A stretch of DNA of 64,000 nucleotides from Saprospiraceae bacterium. GTDB taxonomy: Bacteria > Bacteroidota > Bacteroidia > Chitinophagales > Saprospiraceae. Position numbers and translations under genes: made by a program. Shown one piece after another: positions 1 through 7,003 of this stretch. The notes under the pieces were generated by a model. It searched no databases. It saw only the letters and a list, made by a program, of their open reading frames with translations, and had not been told where the DNA came from. The stretch's first letter is position 1. Every line of letters starts with the position of its first letter. The stretch lies in the NCBI GenBank assembly GCA_020850225.1, contig JADZFD010000032.1:1-64000 (forward strand). The letters run 5' to 3'.

Positions 1-418
1 AAAAGGACTTACGGCTATGTTTAATGTCAAAAAACTGCTCTAATAGTCCTAGTGAGCGAAGTTTAGAAGCAGGTTCAAATATCCGTATAACTACTAAGTC
101 TTGTAATAACAATGGTAATTCATTCATTTCCAGATCCAATAGCAGATTACTTATCTGTTCGTAAAAGAATCTATATTTGACTCCAATAAATTTGCAATGA
201 TTTAAATGAATTAAATTGTCAGGGTTTTCATCCGGGAAAATAGACAATTGTTTAGAATAGCTTTTTATCCATTCTTCAGCCATTAACAACAAATCACTTA
301 GTTCCTCATCCGAATGTGCGGAACCAATATGTTGAAGTATCCTCCTTTTACCATTTTGGTATTGTACTACCTGTACCGCTCGTGCTTTAGATGCGGTATT
401 TACCACTCTAATTTTCAT
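1..418 (-). CDS. IS1634-type transposase, N-terminal part (runs off the window)
   Basis: An open frame runs from an ATG at 418 to the left edge without a stop, giving about 139 residues of a longer protein. The N-terminus (MKIRVVNTASKARAVQVVQY, then NGKRRILQHIGSAHSDEEL) has the basic strand, a conserved H-[IV]-G and the D-E-E/D-L helix that I recognise from IS1634-like members of the IS4 superfamily of DDE transposases. The catalytic residues would lie beyond the window. The family cuts and pastes its own insertion sequence. Neighbouring gene fossils and an inverted repeat just upstream fit a mobile-element boundary. The assignment rests on N-terminal similarity only, and completeness of the element cannot be judged. 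Confidence 0.7.
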   Translation of the reverse strand, partial: MKIRVVNTASKARAVQVVQYQNGKRRILQHIGSAHSDEELSDLLLMAEEWIKSYSKQLSIFPDENPDNLIHLNHCKFIGVKYRFFYEQISNLLLDLEMNELPLLLQDLVVIRIFEPASKLRSLGLLEQFFDIKHSRKSF

Positions 419-430
419 CACAAAAAGTGC

Positions 431-500
431 TTTAGTGCGGTAAAAATAACTATTATTTTAATTATTTAGCTGATTATCAGTATTTTAAAAACGCACTAAA
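431..500. repeat. Inverted repeat upstream of the transposase
   Basis: TTTAGTGCG at 431-439 is the exact reverse complement of CGCACTAAA at 492-500, with AT-rich sequence extending the symmetry imperfectly. It lies 13 bp upstream of the transposase start. It may be part of the terminal region of the insertion sequence or a hairpin limiting transposase expression; the sequence does not decide between them. Confidence 0.5.
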
Positions 501-555
501 TTGAACGGGTACAAGTCGGGACTTCACAAGTAACTCCAACTCCTGTATAAATTCT

Positions 556-684
556 TTATATAACCATATTTTCTATGATAGGTGACTGTCTGGATTGTTT
601 CATGGTCTCAGTTTCAATGTCTATATTTCCTGAGTTAATATAAGTTACAACCAGGCCAAATTTCCAATGTCTCAAAACAAAATT
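556..684 (-). pseudogene. Possible decayed DUF1697 fragment
   Basis: The minus strand is open for about 42 codons, has no Met at its head, and is bounded by stops (TAA at 556-558 and at 685-687). It reads KFGLVVTYINSGNIDI in the middle. This aligns without gaps to GFKDIATYINSGNVVF of the intact DUF1697 gene at 5335-5889, sharing TYINSGN exactly. I read it as the debris of a second DUF1697 copy next to the insertion sequence. The match is short and chance similarity is possible. Confidence 0.35.
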
Positions 685-778
685 TTAATTACTTCTTGTC
701 AATTTAGTTATCTCCGCCATCATTGATACCCCTGAATAAAGCTATATAAAATGTTTTGTGTTTTTCATTTTTAGAGGA

Positions 779-1141
779 TTAAGAAAATAACAGTAAAGAG
801 AGTACAATAATGGCAGGGAGTGCCTGTACATATAAAATCTTTATAGAAACAGTTAAAGCACCGTATATACCGGCTACTACTACACACGAAATGAAGAACA
901 GGCTGATATTTTTTGCCCATTCAGTTGATGAGATAAAATAAGTCCAGATTAATCCTGCAGCAAGAAAGCCATTGTACAAACCTTGATTAGCCGCCATATT
1001 TTTGGTAGGTGTAAACAACTCTTTAGGAAAAGTTTTAAAAGTTTTTTTGCCCACTGTTTCCCATGCAAACATTTCAATATATAAAAAATACAGATGGAGA
1101 ATGGCAATGAATCCAATGAGTAATTTGATAACAATTTCCAC
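779..1141 (-). CDS. DUF1304 family small membrane protein
   Basis: This 120-residue protein starts with GTG (no in-frame ATG upstream). It has four hydrophobic segments, at roughly residues 3-22, 52-70, 78-97 and 101-119. The E-M-F-A-W motif after the first segment and the NQGLYNGFLAAGL motif in the second are characteristic of DUF1304 inner-membrane proteins, whose function is unknown. It is the last gene of a long same-strand run of small genes, 70 bp after the YdeI gene, so it may be co-transcribed from far upstream. The family call is firm; no function is inferred. Confidence 0.8.
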   Translation of the reverse strand: MEIVIKLLIGFIAILHLYFLYIEMFAWETVGKKTFKTFPKELFTPTKNMAANQGLYNGFLAAGLIWTYFISSTEWAKNISLFFISCVVVAGIYGALTVSIKILYVQALPAIIVLSLLLFS

Positions 1142-1211
1142 AATAATTTAATTTTAAAATTTTCAAATAGGTTATAAAGTGATATTTAAAGGATCAAAAA
1201 TAAAATAAATA

Positions 1212-1781
1212 TTAATGAAACTTCTTCCCTACTTTCATCATCTGTACAATTTCATTCATTCGTTTGGCTTTGGTTTCGGGCTTCTTGGCGGTTTGCAGGC
1301 GAAAGGTGATGGCAAATTTGTTGGTCTTGTTGAGCGATTGGTAAAATGCCAATGCTGCTTTATCTTTCTTCAATTCTTTTAAAAGTTCTTCATCATCTGT
1401 CATTGTGGTATGCGAGTCGTAAGCCCTTGCCCAGCGACCATCAGCTTTGGCTTTTTCAATTTCGGCAAAACCCCTTGCGGTCATTTTCCCCGCTTCAATC
1501 AATTTTTCTACCAAACCAATATTGCGTTTGGACCAGATGCTTTGCGCTCTGCGAGGCACATATTTTTGCAGGTAGGATTGCTCATCATAACTTTTTCTTT
1601 GTCCGTCAATCCAGCCATAGCAAAGGGCTTCGTCCAATGCTTCGGTAATTTTTATAGATTCAATTCCTGAATTTGTTTTGAATACCTGCATCCAAATACC
1701 TTCTTGCAATTCTTGATTTTTATCTAACCAAGTGCGCCAGACTTTGGCAGATTTGAAGGGTTTGATGGTTGCGTCTTTCAT
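1212..1781 (-). CDS. YdeI/OmdA family protein
   Basis: The 189-residue protein has the two-part architecture of the YdeI/OmpD-associated family. The N-terminal half carries VWRTWLDKNQ and the EALCYGWIDGQ motif near residues 50-60. The C-terminal OmdA helical region includes SLNKTNKFAITFRLQTAKKP and ends KRMNEIVQMMKVGKKFH. YdeI-type proteins have been linked to resistance to polymyxin and other envelope stress, but their biochemical activity is unknown. It lies 60 bp downstream of a VOC gene in the same-strand run. Two truncated copies of its last ~20 codons occur at 5907 and 6932, so this locus once held several paralogues. Confidence 0.85.
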   Translation of the reverse strand: MKDATIKPFKSAKVWRTWLDKNQELQEGIWMQVFKTNSGIESIKITEALDEALCYGWIDGQRKSYDEQSYLQKYVPRRAQSIWSKRNIGLVEKLIEAGKMTARGFAEIEKAKADGRWARAYDSHTTMTDDEELLKELKKDKAALAFYQSLNKTNKFAITFRLQTAKKPETKAKRMNEIVQMMKVGKKFH

Positions 1782-1841
1782 TTTTTTTTAATCGTTTTAA
1801 TCGCTTGATTCCTCTTCCCAAAAATCTAAATTTCAAAAAAA

Positions 1842-2282
1842 CTACATCTCTCCCTTATACCTCGGGTCAAAATCTATCATCCATTCAAAGCCATATTTAT
1901 CTCTAAACATTCCGAAATATGAGCCCCAGGGACTGTCTTGAATGGGCATTTCTACTTGACCTCCGGCAGAAAGTCCATTATAAATTCTATCTGCTTCTTC
2001 TTTACTTTCTGCACTGATAGAAATTTTACTACGATTTTCATTTTCGTTATGTGTACCCATAAAAGAAGGCGTATCGCTACCCATCAGTAGGCTGTGTTTG
2101 CCTATAGGTAGGGCGATATGACTGATTTTGTTTGCTTCACTTTCAGGAATAGGGTGGTCGCCCATGTCCATATCTTTGAAGCGGGCGACCATTGCAAATT
2201 CGCCACCAAATACGCTTTTGTAAAAATTGAATGCCTCTTCGGCATTGCCGTTAAAATGAATGTAAGGATTGATCTGTGCCAT
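1842..2282 (-). CDS. VOC (PhnB/glyoxalase-fold) protein
   Basis: At 146 residues this is a single-chain VOC-fold protein of the PhnB-like branch. It opens with INPYIHFNGNAEEAFNFYKS, contains the ADRIYNGLSAGGQVEMPIQD segment and ends with WGSYFGMFRDKYGFEWMIDF. Such proteins are often labelled 3-demethylubiquinone methyltransferase-like, but no methyltransferase motif is present. Relatives act as metal-dependent lyases, dioxygenases or drug-binding proteins, and the substrate here is unknown. The gene is 18 bp after the DUF1801 gene, suggesting an operon. It is one of three VOC genes in this run; the fold call is secure, the role open. Confidence 0.85.
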   Translation of the reverse strand: MAQINPYIHFNGNAEEAFNFYKSVFGGEFAMVARFKDMDMGDHPIPESEANKISHIALPIGKHSLLMGSDTPSFMGTHNENENRSKISISAESKEEADRIYNGLSAGGQVEMPIQDSPWGSYFGMFRDKYGFEWMIDFDPRYKGEM

Positions 2283-2300
2283 AATTTTTATTTTAAATGA

Positions 2301-2687
2301 TTATTTTAATCTTTCTAATTTACCTTTTCTTTTGATTAAATTTTTATAATCCCATTGGATATGGATTGATTTTTCAAGCCATCGTTTTATTTCAGCTTCG
2401 TTTATTTCTTCAACGTTAGTGTAAAAAACAGAAGCATCTTTAAATTTTTCGCCTCTTACACTTAAACCTTCTTCATCAAAATCGGCACCACTCCAAAACA
2501 TCAACCGAATGCCCTTCTTTTGCTTGCTGTAACCTACGATGGGGTTGTCCTCTAAAAACCAAATAGGATGGGTATGCCAAATTTTACTTTCTGCATTTGG
2601 CAAATTACTATGTATTATTTGGGCTAAAAGATTGCAAATGTCTTTTTCTTCTAAGCCTTGATTATAAGCGATAATTTCTTGGTGCAT
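2301..2687 (-). CDS. DUF1801 domain protein
   Basis: I place the start at the ATG at 2687, four bases after the upstream VOC gene ends, which gives 128 residues. A longer frame to 2747 would overlap that gene and adds residues foreign to the family. The core I-W-H-T-H-P-I-W-F-L followed by VGYSKQKKGIRLMFWSGADF is the YdhG-like DUF1801 signature. Members are small cytoplasmic proteins of unknown function, common next to YdeI, VOC and AHSA1 genes in Bacteroidota. Tight spacing on both sides supports co-transcription. Confidence 0.8.
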   Translation of the reverse strand: MHQEIIAYNQGLEEKDICNLLAQIIHSNLPNAESKIWHTHPIWFLEDNPIVGYSKQKKGIRLMFWSGADFDEEGLSVRGEKFKDASVFYTNVEEINEAEIKRWLEKSIHIQWDYKNLIKRKGKLERLK

Positions 2688-2691
2688 AAAT

Positions 2692-3099
2692 TTATTGTTG
2701 CGGAAATTTTGACATATCCATATAAAACAATTCCCAAGTATGCCCATCTACATCTTCAATGGTACGTTGCTGCATAAAGCCATAGTCGCGCATTTCATTG
2801 GGTTCTACACCTCCTGCTTGCAAGCCTTTTTCCATCAATGTGTTCATTTCTTCTACACTTTCCAAAGAAAGAGAATATAAACCAGCAATATGAATATGTG
2901 TGTCAGCAATGGGTTTGTTGGTAAAGTTTTTGAATTTTTCGTGTGAAAGAATCATCACAAAAATACTGTCGCTCCATACCATACATTTCCCAGTTTCATC
3001 AGAAAATTGGGGGTTATTTGTAAAACCTAAGGCAGTATAAAAATCCATAGATTTTTGTAAATCTTTTACTGCGAGATTGATGAAAACTTGTCTTTGCAT
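2692..3099 (-). CDS. VOC family protein (glyoxalase/extradiol fold)
   Basis: This 135-residue protein begins QVFINLAVKDLQKSMDFYTA, the first beta-alpha-beta unit of a VOC module. It ends with the second module, where DVDGHTWELFYMD carries the typical metal-ligand glutamate near the C-terminus. It belongs to the lactoylglutathione-lyase-like group that is abundant in Bacteroidota and usually of unknown substrate. It is followed after 4 bp by the DUF1801 gene and preceded after 77 bp by the DUF4287 gene. A detoxification or antibiotic-binding role is possible but not shown. Confidence 0.85.
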   Translation of the reverse strand: MQRQVFINLAVKDLQKSMDFYTALGFTNNPQFSDETGKCMVWSDSIFVMILSHEKFKNFTNKPIADTHIHIAGLYSLSLESVEEMNTLMEKGLQAGGVEPNEMRDYGFMQQRTIEDVDGHTWELFYMDMSKFPQQ

Positions 3100-3176
3100 T
3101 TTTTATAGATTTAATATTTTGATGTATAAAATTAATTTTAATTTTTTAGAATTCTTGAGTTTTTCTTTAAAAAAAA

Positions 3177-3389
3177 CTACTCTGTTTTTCCTTTAAAACT
3201 TGCATAAATAGCCATAGCATGTCCATGCCCGAGTTCAAATTCTGCTTTCAACCAATTGGTGATTTCTGTGGCTTTTACCAAAATTTCATCTTTTTTGACA
3301 AAACCTTTTTGCTCGGCTAATTTTTTAAAATCGTCAGGAGTCTTGCCTGTCTTGGTTTTGATATTATCGATATAAGCTTGAAATGACAT
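3177..3389 (-). CDS. DUF4287 small protein
   Basis: This is a 70-residue protein with the full DUF4287 pattern: MSFQAYIDNIKTKTGKTPDD at the N-terminus and W-L-K-A-E-F-E-L-G-H-G-H-A-M-A-I-Y at the C-terminus. The pattern resembles a helical domain that elsewhere is fused to DUF5655 or AHSA1 domains. The AHSA1 gene ends only 6 bp upstream, which matches the frequent coupling of the two families. Its biochemical function is unknown. The length is normal for the stand-alone form. Confidence 0.8.
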   Translation of the reverse strand: MSFQAYIDNIKTKTGKTPDDFKKLAEQKGFVKKDEILVKATEITNWLKAEFELGHGHAMAIYASFKGKTE

Positions 3390-3395
3390 AGTTTT

Positions 3396-3902
3396 TTATT
3401 TTTTAAAATTTAATAATAGCTCATCTAAATTGCCCAAGCCCATGCTAAAACCTTCTTTGAAGCCCATTTTGATGATGCCTTCTAATGCTTCTAAGTTTGG
3501 AAAATTTATCAAAATATCTACCAAAGTTTTCTCATCGCTTTGAGCTATAAAATGATTGTTCCAGTGCATACTGGGCATTGCAGAAAGGTCTTCACCTTGC
3601 TCATTACAAAAAGTGTCTTTGTAAGAAAACATTTTTAAAACATCTATCAAATCATAGTAAGCTTTGCAATAATGTTTTTCATTTACGGGACTTATCATGG
3701 CATAATGCCAAACGCCACCTAGAGCAAAGTTCATGGAAATGGTTTCGTTGCGGTATGGTCTTGGAGCCCACCATTGATCGAGGAGTTCTGCTTCTGTCCA
3801 AGCACGCCAAGTAAGGTTGAGCTCGGCAGCAAATTCTCTTTTAACCGTAATAGTTTTGGCTTCTTTATCAACTGTGAAGTCAAACAATAAATTCGTGTTC
3901 AT
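3396..3902 (-). CDS. SRPBCC/AHSA1 family protein
   Basis: The 168-residue protein has the START-like AHSA1 fold. KTITVKREFAAELNLTWRAW leads into W-W-A-P-R-P at residues 44-49, and the C-terminus is a long amphipathic helix ending LGNLDELLLNF. Members bind hydrophobic ligands or act as Hsp90-activator-like proteins; in ArsR-linked operons they are common but uncharacterised. It is followed after 6 bp by the DUF4287 gene and preceded after 17 bp by a VOC gene. This is the second AHSA1-type gene under the ArsR gene at 5120. The ligand is unknown. Confidence 0.82.
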   Translation of the reverse strand: MNTNLLFDFTVDKEAKTITVKREFAAELNLTWRAWTEAELLDQWWAPRPYRNETISMNFALGGVWHYAMISPVNEKHYCKAYYDLIDVLKMFSYKDTFCNEQGEDLSAMPSMHWNNHFIAQSDEKTLVDILINFPNLEALEGIIKMGFKEGFSMGLGNLDELLLNFKK

Positions 3903-3919
3903 AATTTTAATTTAATAGT

Positions 3920-4381
3920 TTAAAAATCAGCAATGATTAATTTTTTCATTCCCATCATATTTTTAAAAGCTCCCGATTTCTTTGTCAGCTCATCCCAATT
4001 TTCAGGACATACTTGCCAGCTTAAACCATACTTATCTTTTAGCCATCCACATACACTTTCTTCACCACCATTAGCGGTAAGTGCATCCCAGTAATAATCA
4101 ATTTCAGCCTGGTTTTTGCAAGGAATCATCAATGAAATGGCTTCTGTAAACTTGAATATTGGGCCAGCATTGATACCAATAAATCGCATACCTAAAATTT
4201 CAAATTCTACGGTTAAAATTTTACCTGCAAATTCTTTTTGAAAGTCTGCCAATCCCTCTTCTTCTGTTTTGGGATAGTAAGTGGTGTTGATGATTTTTCC
4301 ATCTTTAAAAATAGATAAATAAAAGTCTGCGGCTTCTTGGGCATTGCCATCAAACCAAAGGTTTGGAATAATGGTTTTCAT
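3920..4381 (-). CDS. VOC (PhnB-like) protein
   Basis: The 153-residue protein starts KTIIPNLWFDGNAQEAADFY and contains GMRFIGINAGP in the middle and DKYGLSWQVCPENW near the C-terminus. This is the pattern of the PhnB-like VOC branch often annotated as 3-demethylubiquinone-9 3-methyltransferase. It has no SAM-binding motif, so that label would mislead. It is 11 bp downstream of the SRPBCC gene at 4393-4803 and 17 bp upstream of another. The pairing of this VOC type with AHSA1 and ArsR genes is common in Bacteroidota; its substrate is unknown. Confidence 0.85.
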   Translation of the reverse strand: MKTIIPNLWFDGNAQEAADFYLSIFKDGKIINTTYYPKTEEEGLADFQKEFAGKILTVEFEILGMRFIGINAGPIFKFTEAISLMIPCKNQAEIDYYWDALTANGGEESVCGWLKDKYGLSWQVCPENWDELTKKSGAFKNMMGMKKLIIADF

Positions 4382-4392
4382 GATTAAATATT

Positions 4393-4803
4393 TTAGATAG
4401 TTTCTACATAATTTTTAAAATTGTTGAGTATTGTTTGCCAGCCTTGTTGTTGCAGCTCAATTGAGTTTTGCTCTTCTGGGTCGAAACTTACAATCACATT
4501 TGTTGCATTACCAAGGTCTTCAAATGTTATCTCAGCCGTTCTTCCACCAAATTCATAAGTGAAAGATTTGCCCATTTCAATATGCGAATAAACAGCTTCA
4601 AAATCGAAACCAAAACTACCGTCTTTGGCTTCCATTCGGGCTTTGTAAGTGCCACCCACTTTCATATCGTTAATAGCTGAAGGGCAATGCCAGCTTGGAT
4701 CGGCAAAGTTCCAGTTTACTATGTGTGCAGGATTGGTGTAGGCATCCCATACTTTTTGAGTATCGGCATTAATGTTTGCAGCTACTGTGATTTTCTGGCT
4801 CAT
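4393..4803 (-). CDS. SRPBCC family protein paired with ArsR
   Basis: This 136-residue START-like protein opens with KITVAANINADTQKVWDAYT, then NPAHIVNWNFADPSWHCPSA and the glycine-rich V-G-G-T-Y strand, and ends with a long helix (QQGWQTILNNFKNYV). Its start overlaps the stop region of the ArsR gene by 4 bp (ATGA), so the two are almost certainly translationally coupled. ArsR-SRPBCC pairs are widespread. The SRPBCC partner may bind the same ligand or clear it, but no pair of this kind gives a certain substrate here. Confidence 0.85.
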   Translation of the reverse strand: MSQKITVAANINADTQKVWDAYTNPAHIVNWNFADPSWHCPSAINDMKVGGTYKARMEAKDGSFGFDFEAVYSHIEMGKSFTYEFGGRTAEITFEDLGNATNVIVSFDPEEQNSIELQQQGWQTILNNFKNYVETI

Positions 4804-5120
4804 TTTTTTTGTTTTTTTATGTTGGTTAATAAATTGTCTAATTGATTGAATTTAGTTTCCCAAATTTTTCTGTATTGCTCCAGCCATTGGTCTATCTCTT
4901 TCATTTTTTCAATTTCTAAAGAATAATAAATCTCTCGCCCTTGCTGCTCTTGGCTTACCAGTTCACACTCCGCAAGTATTTTTATATGTTTTGATACTGC
5001 TTGTCTTGTAATGTCAAAATGTTCGGCAATAGCATTTGGCGTCATCGCCTGCAAAGCAATCAAAGCTATGATGGCTCTACGTGTAGGATCTGCTATCGCT
5101 TGAAATATATCTCGTCTCAT
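4800..5120 (-). CDS. ArsR-family repressor heading the accessory run
   Basis: This 106-residue winged-helix protein begins MRRDIFQAIADPTRRAIIAL and has the recognition helix ITRQAVSKHIKILAECELVS around residues 37-56, followed by the wing (QQGREIYYSL). It lacks the ELCVCDL metal motif of true ArsR arsenite sensors, so a metal ligand is unlikely. It is the first gene of a closely spaced minus-strand run reaching down to 779. An inverted repeat that overlaps its own promoter (5150-5171) suggests autorepression. What relieves repression cannot be read from the sequence. Confidence 0.88.
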   Translation of the reverse strand: MRRDIFQAIADPTRRAIIALIALQAMTPNAIAEHFDITRQAVSKHIKILAECELVSQEQQGREIYYSLEIEKMKEIDQWLEQYRKIWETKFNQLDNLLTNIKKQKK

Positions 5121-5149
5121 GATTCAATTTTTTAATTCAGCAACCTTTC

Positions 5150-5186
5150 AGTTGCAAATATACGTGCAACTATTTAGTTTTACAAA
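5150..5186 (-). promoter_or_regulatory. ArsR promoter with overlapping operator
   Basis: On the minus strand a Bacteroidota promoter reads TTTG (5183-5186), a 20-bp spacer, then TATATTTG (5155-5162). A perfect inverted repeat, AGTTGCA-N8-TGCAACT (5150-5171), covers the -7 element. A further GCAAC/GTTGC pair at 5140-5155 adds a third half-site. A repressor bound here would block polymerase, so this is the likely ArsR operator and the gene is probably autoregulated. Confidence 0.75.
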
Positions 5187-5334
5187 ATATTTTTAATAAT
5201 TTTTTTAAAAAAAATATTTCGTTTTAGAGATTCAAAGGTTTGGTTCATTTACTAATAGGGCTTTCTGGGAGATTGTTTTTCCAAACCTTATAGGAAACAA
5301 TTCAATAGTTCGTGTGTGGAATTTGAAGTAGTTG

Positions 5335-5889
5335 TTATTCCATCTCTCTCATCATCTCCAAGAGTTTCCGAAAAGTATTCACATTTCTGATGGTCATATT
5401 TTTATAGAGTTTGCTGCCTATCATTTTTATCATCCCACTTTGGTCGTAGTCTTTATCCATAATATTACACAGTAAAGCACCAGGTGCATACAGAATATTA
5501 TCTACTTCTTTTAACTGCATTAATTCTAAAGATTCAGGTGTATCAAACTCCTCCCAAAGAAACATCACGTCAGTGCGCATCGTTTTATCTTTTACCCAAT
5601 GAGTAGGCAATACTTTGTTGATAGCTTCTATACTCGGCAGGTCTTTCACCAATATTTTAAGGTCTAAATCAAAGTCTCTGCGTACAGCATCTTCAATGGT
5701 AGAAGATAATGCAGATGCAGCTTTTGGCTTGCTTTTAAAAACTACATTACCCGAATTGATGTATGTGGCAATATCCTTAAAACCAAGCGTCTCAAAAGTG
5801 GTTTTCAGTTTTTTCATTTCCACTTTATTATTGCCGCCTACATTGATACCACGAAAAAGTGCTACATAAATTTGTTCTGATTTTTTCAT
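5335..5889 (-). CDS. DUF1697 family protein
   Basis: At 184 residues this is a full-length DUF1697 protein. It opens with YVALFRGINVGGNNKVEMKK, has LGFKDIATYINSGNVVF at about residues 35-51, and ends with MTIRNVNTFRKLLEMM. The N-terminal R-G-I-N-V-G-G and Y-I-N-S-G-N strings are the family hallmarks. Function is unknown; the domain is a small cytoplasmic alpha-beta protein. It lies upstream of the ArsR promoter, so it is not part of that transcription unit. A related fragment near 556-684 suggests a lost second copy. Confidence 0.85.
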   Translation of the reverse strand: MKKSEQIYVALFRGINVGGNNKVEMKKLKTTFETLGFKDIATYINSGNVVFKSKPKAASALSSTIEDAVRRDFDLDLKILVKDLPSIEAINKVLPTHWVKDKTMRTDVMFLWEEFDTPESLELMQLKEVDNILYAPGALLCNIMDKDYDQSGMIKMIGSKLYKNMTIRNVNTFRKLLEMMREME

Positions 5890-5906
5890 TTATCCATATT
5901 CGTTTT

Positions 5907-5978
5907 TTAATGAAACTTCTTCCCTTCTTTCATCATCGCATCTATCTCATTCATTCGTTTGACTTTGGTAATGATTTA
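5907..5978 (-). pseudogene. Fossil of a YdeI C-terminus (copy 1)
   Basis: Between the DUF1697 and esterase genes the minus strand encodes TKVKRMNEIDAMMKEGKKFH followed by a stop. This is almost the same as the last 20 residues of the YdeI protein at 1212 (TKAKRMNEIVQMMKVGKKFH), with strong similarity at the DNA level too. An in-frame stop lies two codons upstream, so only the tail survives. I infer deletion of the rest of a YdeI paralogue or recombination at this tail. Confidence 0.75.
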
Positions 5979-5982
5979 ATTT

Positions 5983-6843
5983 CTAATTAGTTATTGGATA
6001 CAAAATTCTGAAAGCATTGAATACTGCGGGATGCGTAACTGTTGCGTGGTCTTCTGAAGGTAAATAATCAAAATATACTTTTACGGTTTTGCTTTTTGAT
6101 TGTTTGATTTTATCTGCAAGTAAATTGGCATCTACTTCCATTATATGACTGTCTAATCCAGGTGTTAATCCTTCTTTGCCAACACCTATATAAATTGAAA
6201 TTGGTTGATTAAATTTTTCTGATAGAATTTCAGGATTTGTTTTTAATAATGCTCCATCATTCCACCAAAGACTGGGACTCACAATGATATATTTATTAAA
6301 AAGATGAGGTTTAGTAAATAATATTTCTGTTGCAAGCAACCCTGCCAAAGATTGACCAACTATTGTATTTTCATTTCTTGATTTATAATTTTTAAGAATA
6401 AAAGGTTGCAATTCTTTTTCAATAAACTCAATAAATTTAGCAGAGCCTCCTCCTGTAGGAGCATGTTTTTTATCAATTTCAAATTTTGTAACACTAGTAA
6501 AGTCTCTTTTTCTATCGACATTTGCAATCCCTACTACAATTGATTTGGGGATTCTATTGATCCAAGAAAATGTATTGTACTGGACAATGCCTGCAATGTG
6601 CAAAAAATCTTCATTTAATGAACCATCAAGAACATAAATTACTGGATAGGTAAGGGTGTCATTTTCATAATAATCTTCAGGTAAATAAATATTTAAAGTT
6701 CTGTCTTCTTTAAGTATTGTTGAATGTATTTTGTCTATATTCCCAATAATTAAGGGTTTGCTTTGTCTCGAATCACTAGTTTGAGCATTTAATACAAATG
6801 AATATAGAAATAACAAAGTGATTTGAAGAATAGGTTTATACAT
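5983..6843 (-). CDS. Secreted alpha/beta-hydrolase esterase (IroE/Fes-like)
   Basis: I start at the ATG at 6843. This gives 286 residues with a clear signal peptide (MYKPILQITLLFLYSFVLNA); a longer frame to 6951 only adds residues from a neighbouring fossil. The mature protein fits the esterase-D family: YPVIYVLDGS strand, SWINRIPKSIVVGIANVDRK, nucleophile elbow G-Q-S-L-A-G, and a C-terminal S-E-D-H-A-T catalytic histidine. Relatives hydrolyse esters such as siderophore triesters or S-formylglutathione, and here the protein is probably periplasmic. No siderophore genes are nearby, so the substrate is open. Confidence 0.82.
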   Translation of the reverse strand: MYKPILQITLLFLYSFVLNAQTSDSRQSKPLIIGNIDKIHSTILKEDRTLNIYLPEDYYENDTLTYPVIYVLDGSLNEDFLHIAGIVQYNTFSWINRIPKSIVVGIANVDRKRDFTSVTKFEIDKKHAPTGGGSAKFIEFIEKELQPFILKNYKSRNENTIVGQSLAGLLATEILFTKPHLFNKYIIVSPSLWWNDGALLKTNPEILSEKFNQPISIYIGVGKEGLTPGLDSHIMEVDANLLADKIKQSKSKTVKVYFDYLPSEDHATVTHPAVFNAFRILYPITN

Positions 6844-6931
6844 GTTGTTTATTTCATTTACAAAATTAAATTTTATATTTAAATAGATATTACAAAATAT
6901 TGTATTTATGACTGAAATTAATTGAGTTGCT

Positions 6932-7003
6932 TTAATGAATCTTCTTCCCATCTTTCATCATCGCTATAATCTCATTCATGCGGTGTTCTTGAGTCGGAAT
7001 CAT
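6932..7003 (-). pseudogene. Fossil of a YdeI C-terminus (copy 2)
   Basis: Immediately downstream of the OmdA-like gene a short frame reads MIPTQEHRMNEIIAMMKDGK and continues KIH-stop. It again matches the YdeI tail (KRMNEIVQMMKVGKKFH). Its ATG at 7003-7001 overlaps the stop of the upstream gene, so it could still be translated as a 23-residue peptide. I read it as a remnant rather than a functional gene. Confidence 0.7.

Larger units (their letters stand above)
419..778. other. Gene-poor stretch between the IS and the DUF1304 gene
   Basis: This 360-bp stretch has no complete gene. It holds the inverted repeat at 431-500 and, on the minus strand, a 43-codon open stretch (556-687) that looks like a decayed DUF1697 fragment. 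The rest is AT-rich with no promoter or terminator I can support. Confidence 0.5.

Noticed and set aside
6844..6951. 36-residue N-terminal extension of the esterase
   Set aside because: It overlaps the YdeI-tail fossil and would bury the clear signal peptide that starts at 6843.
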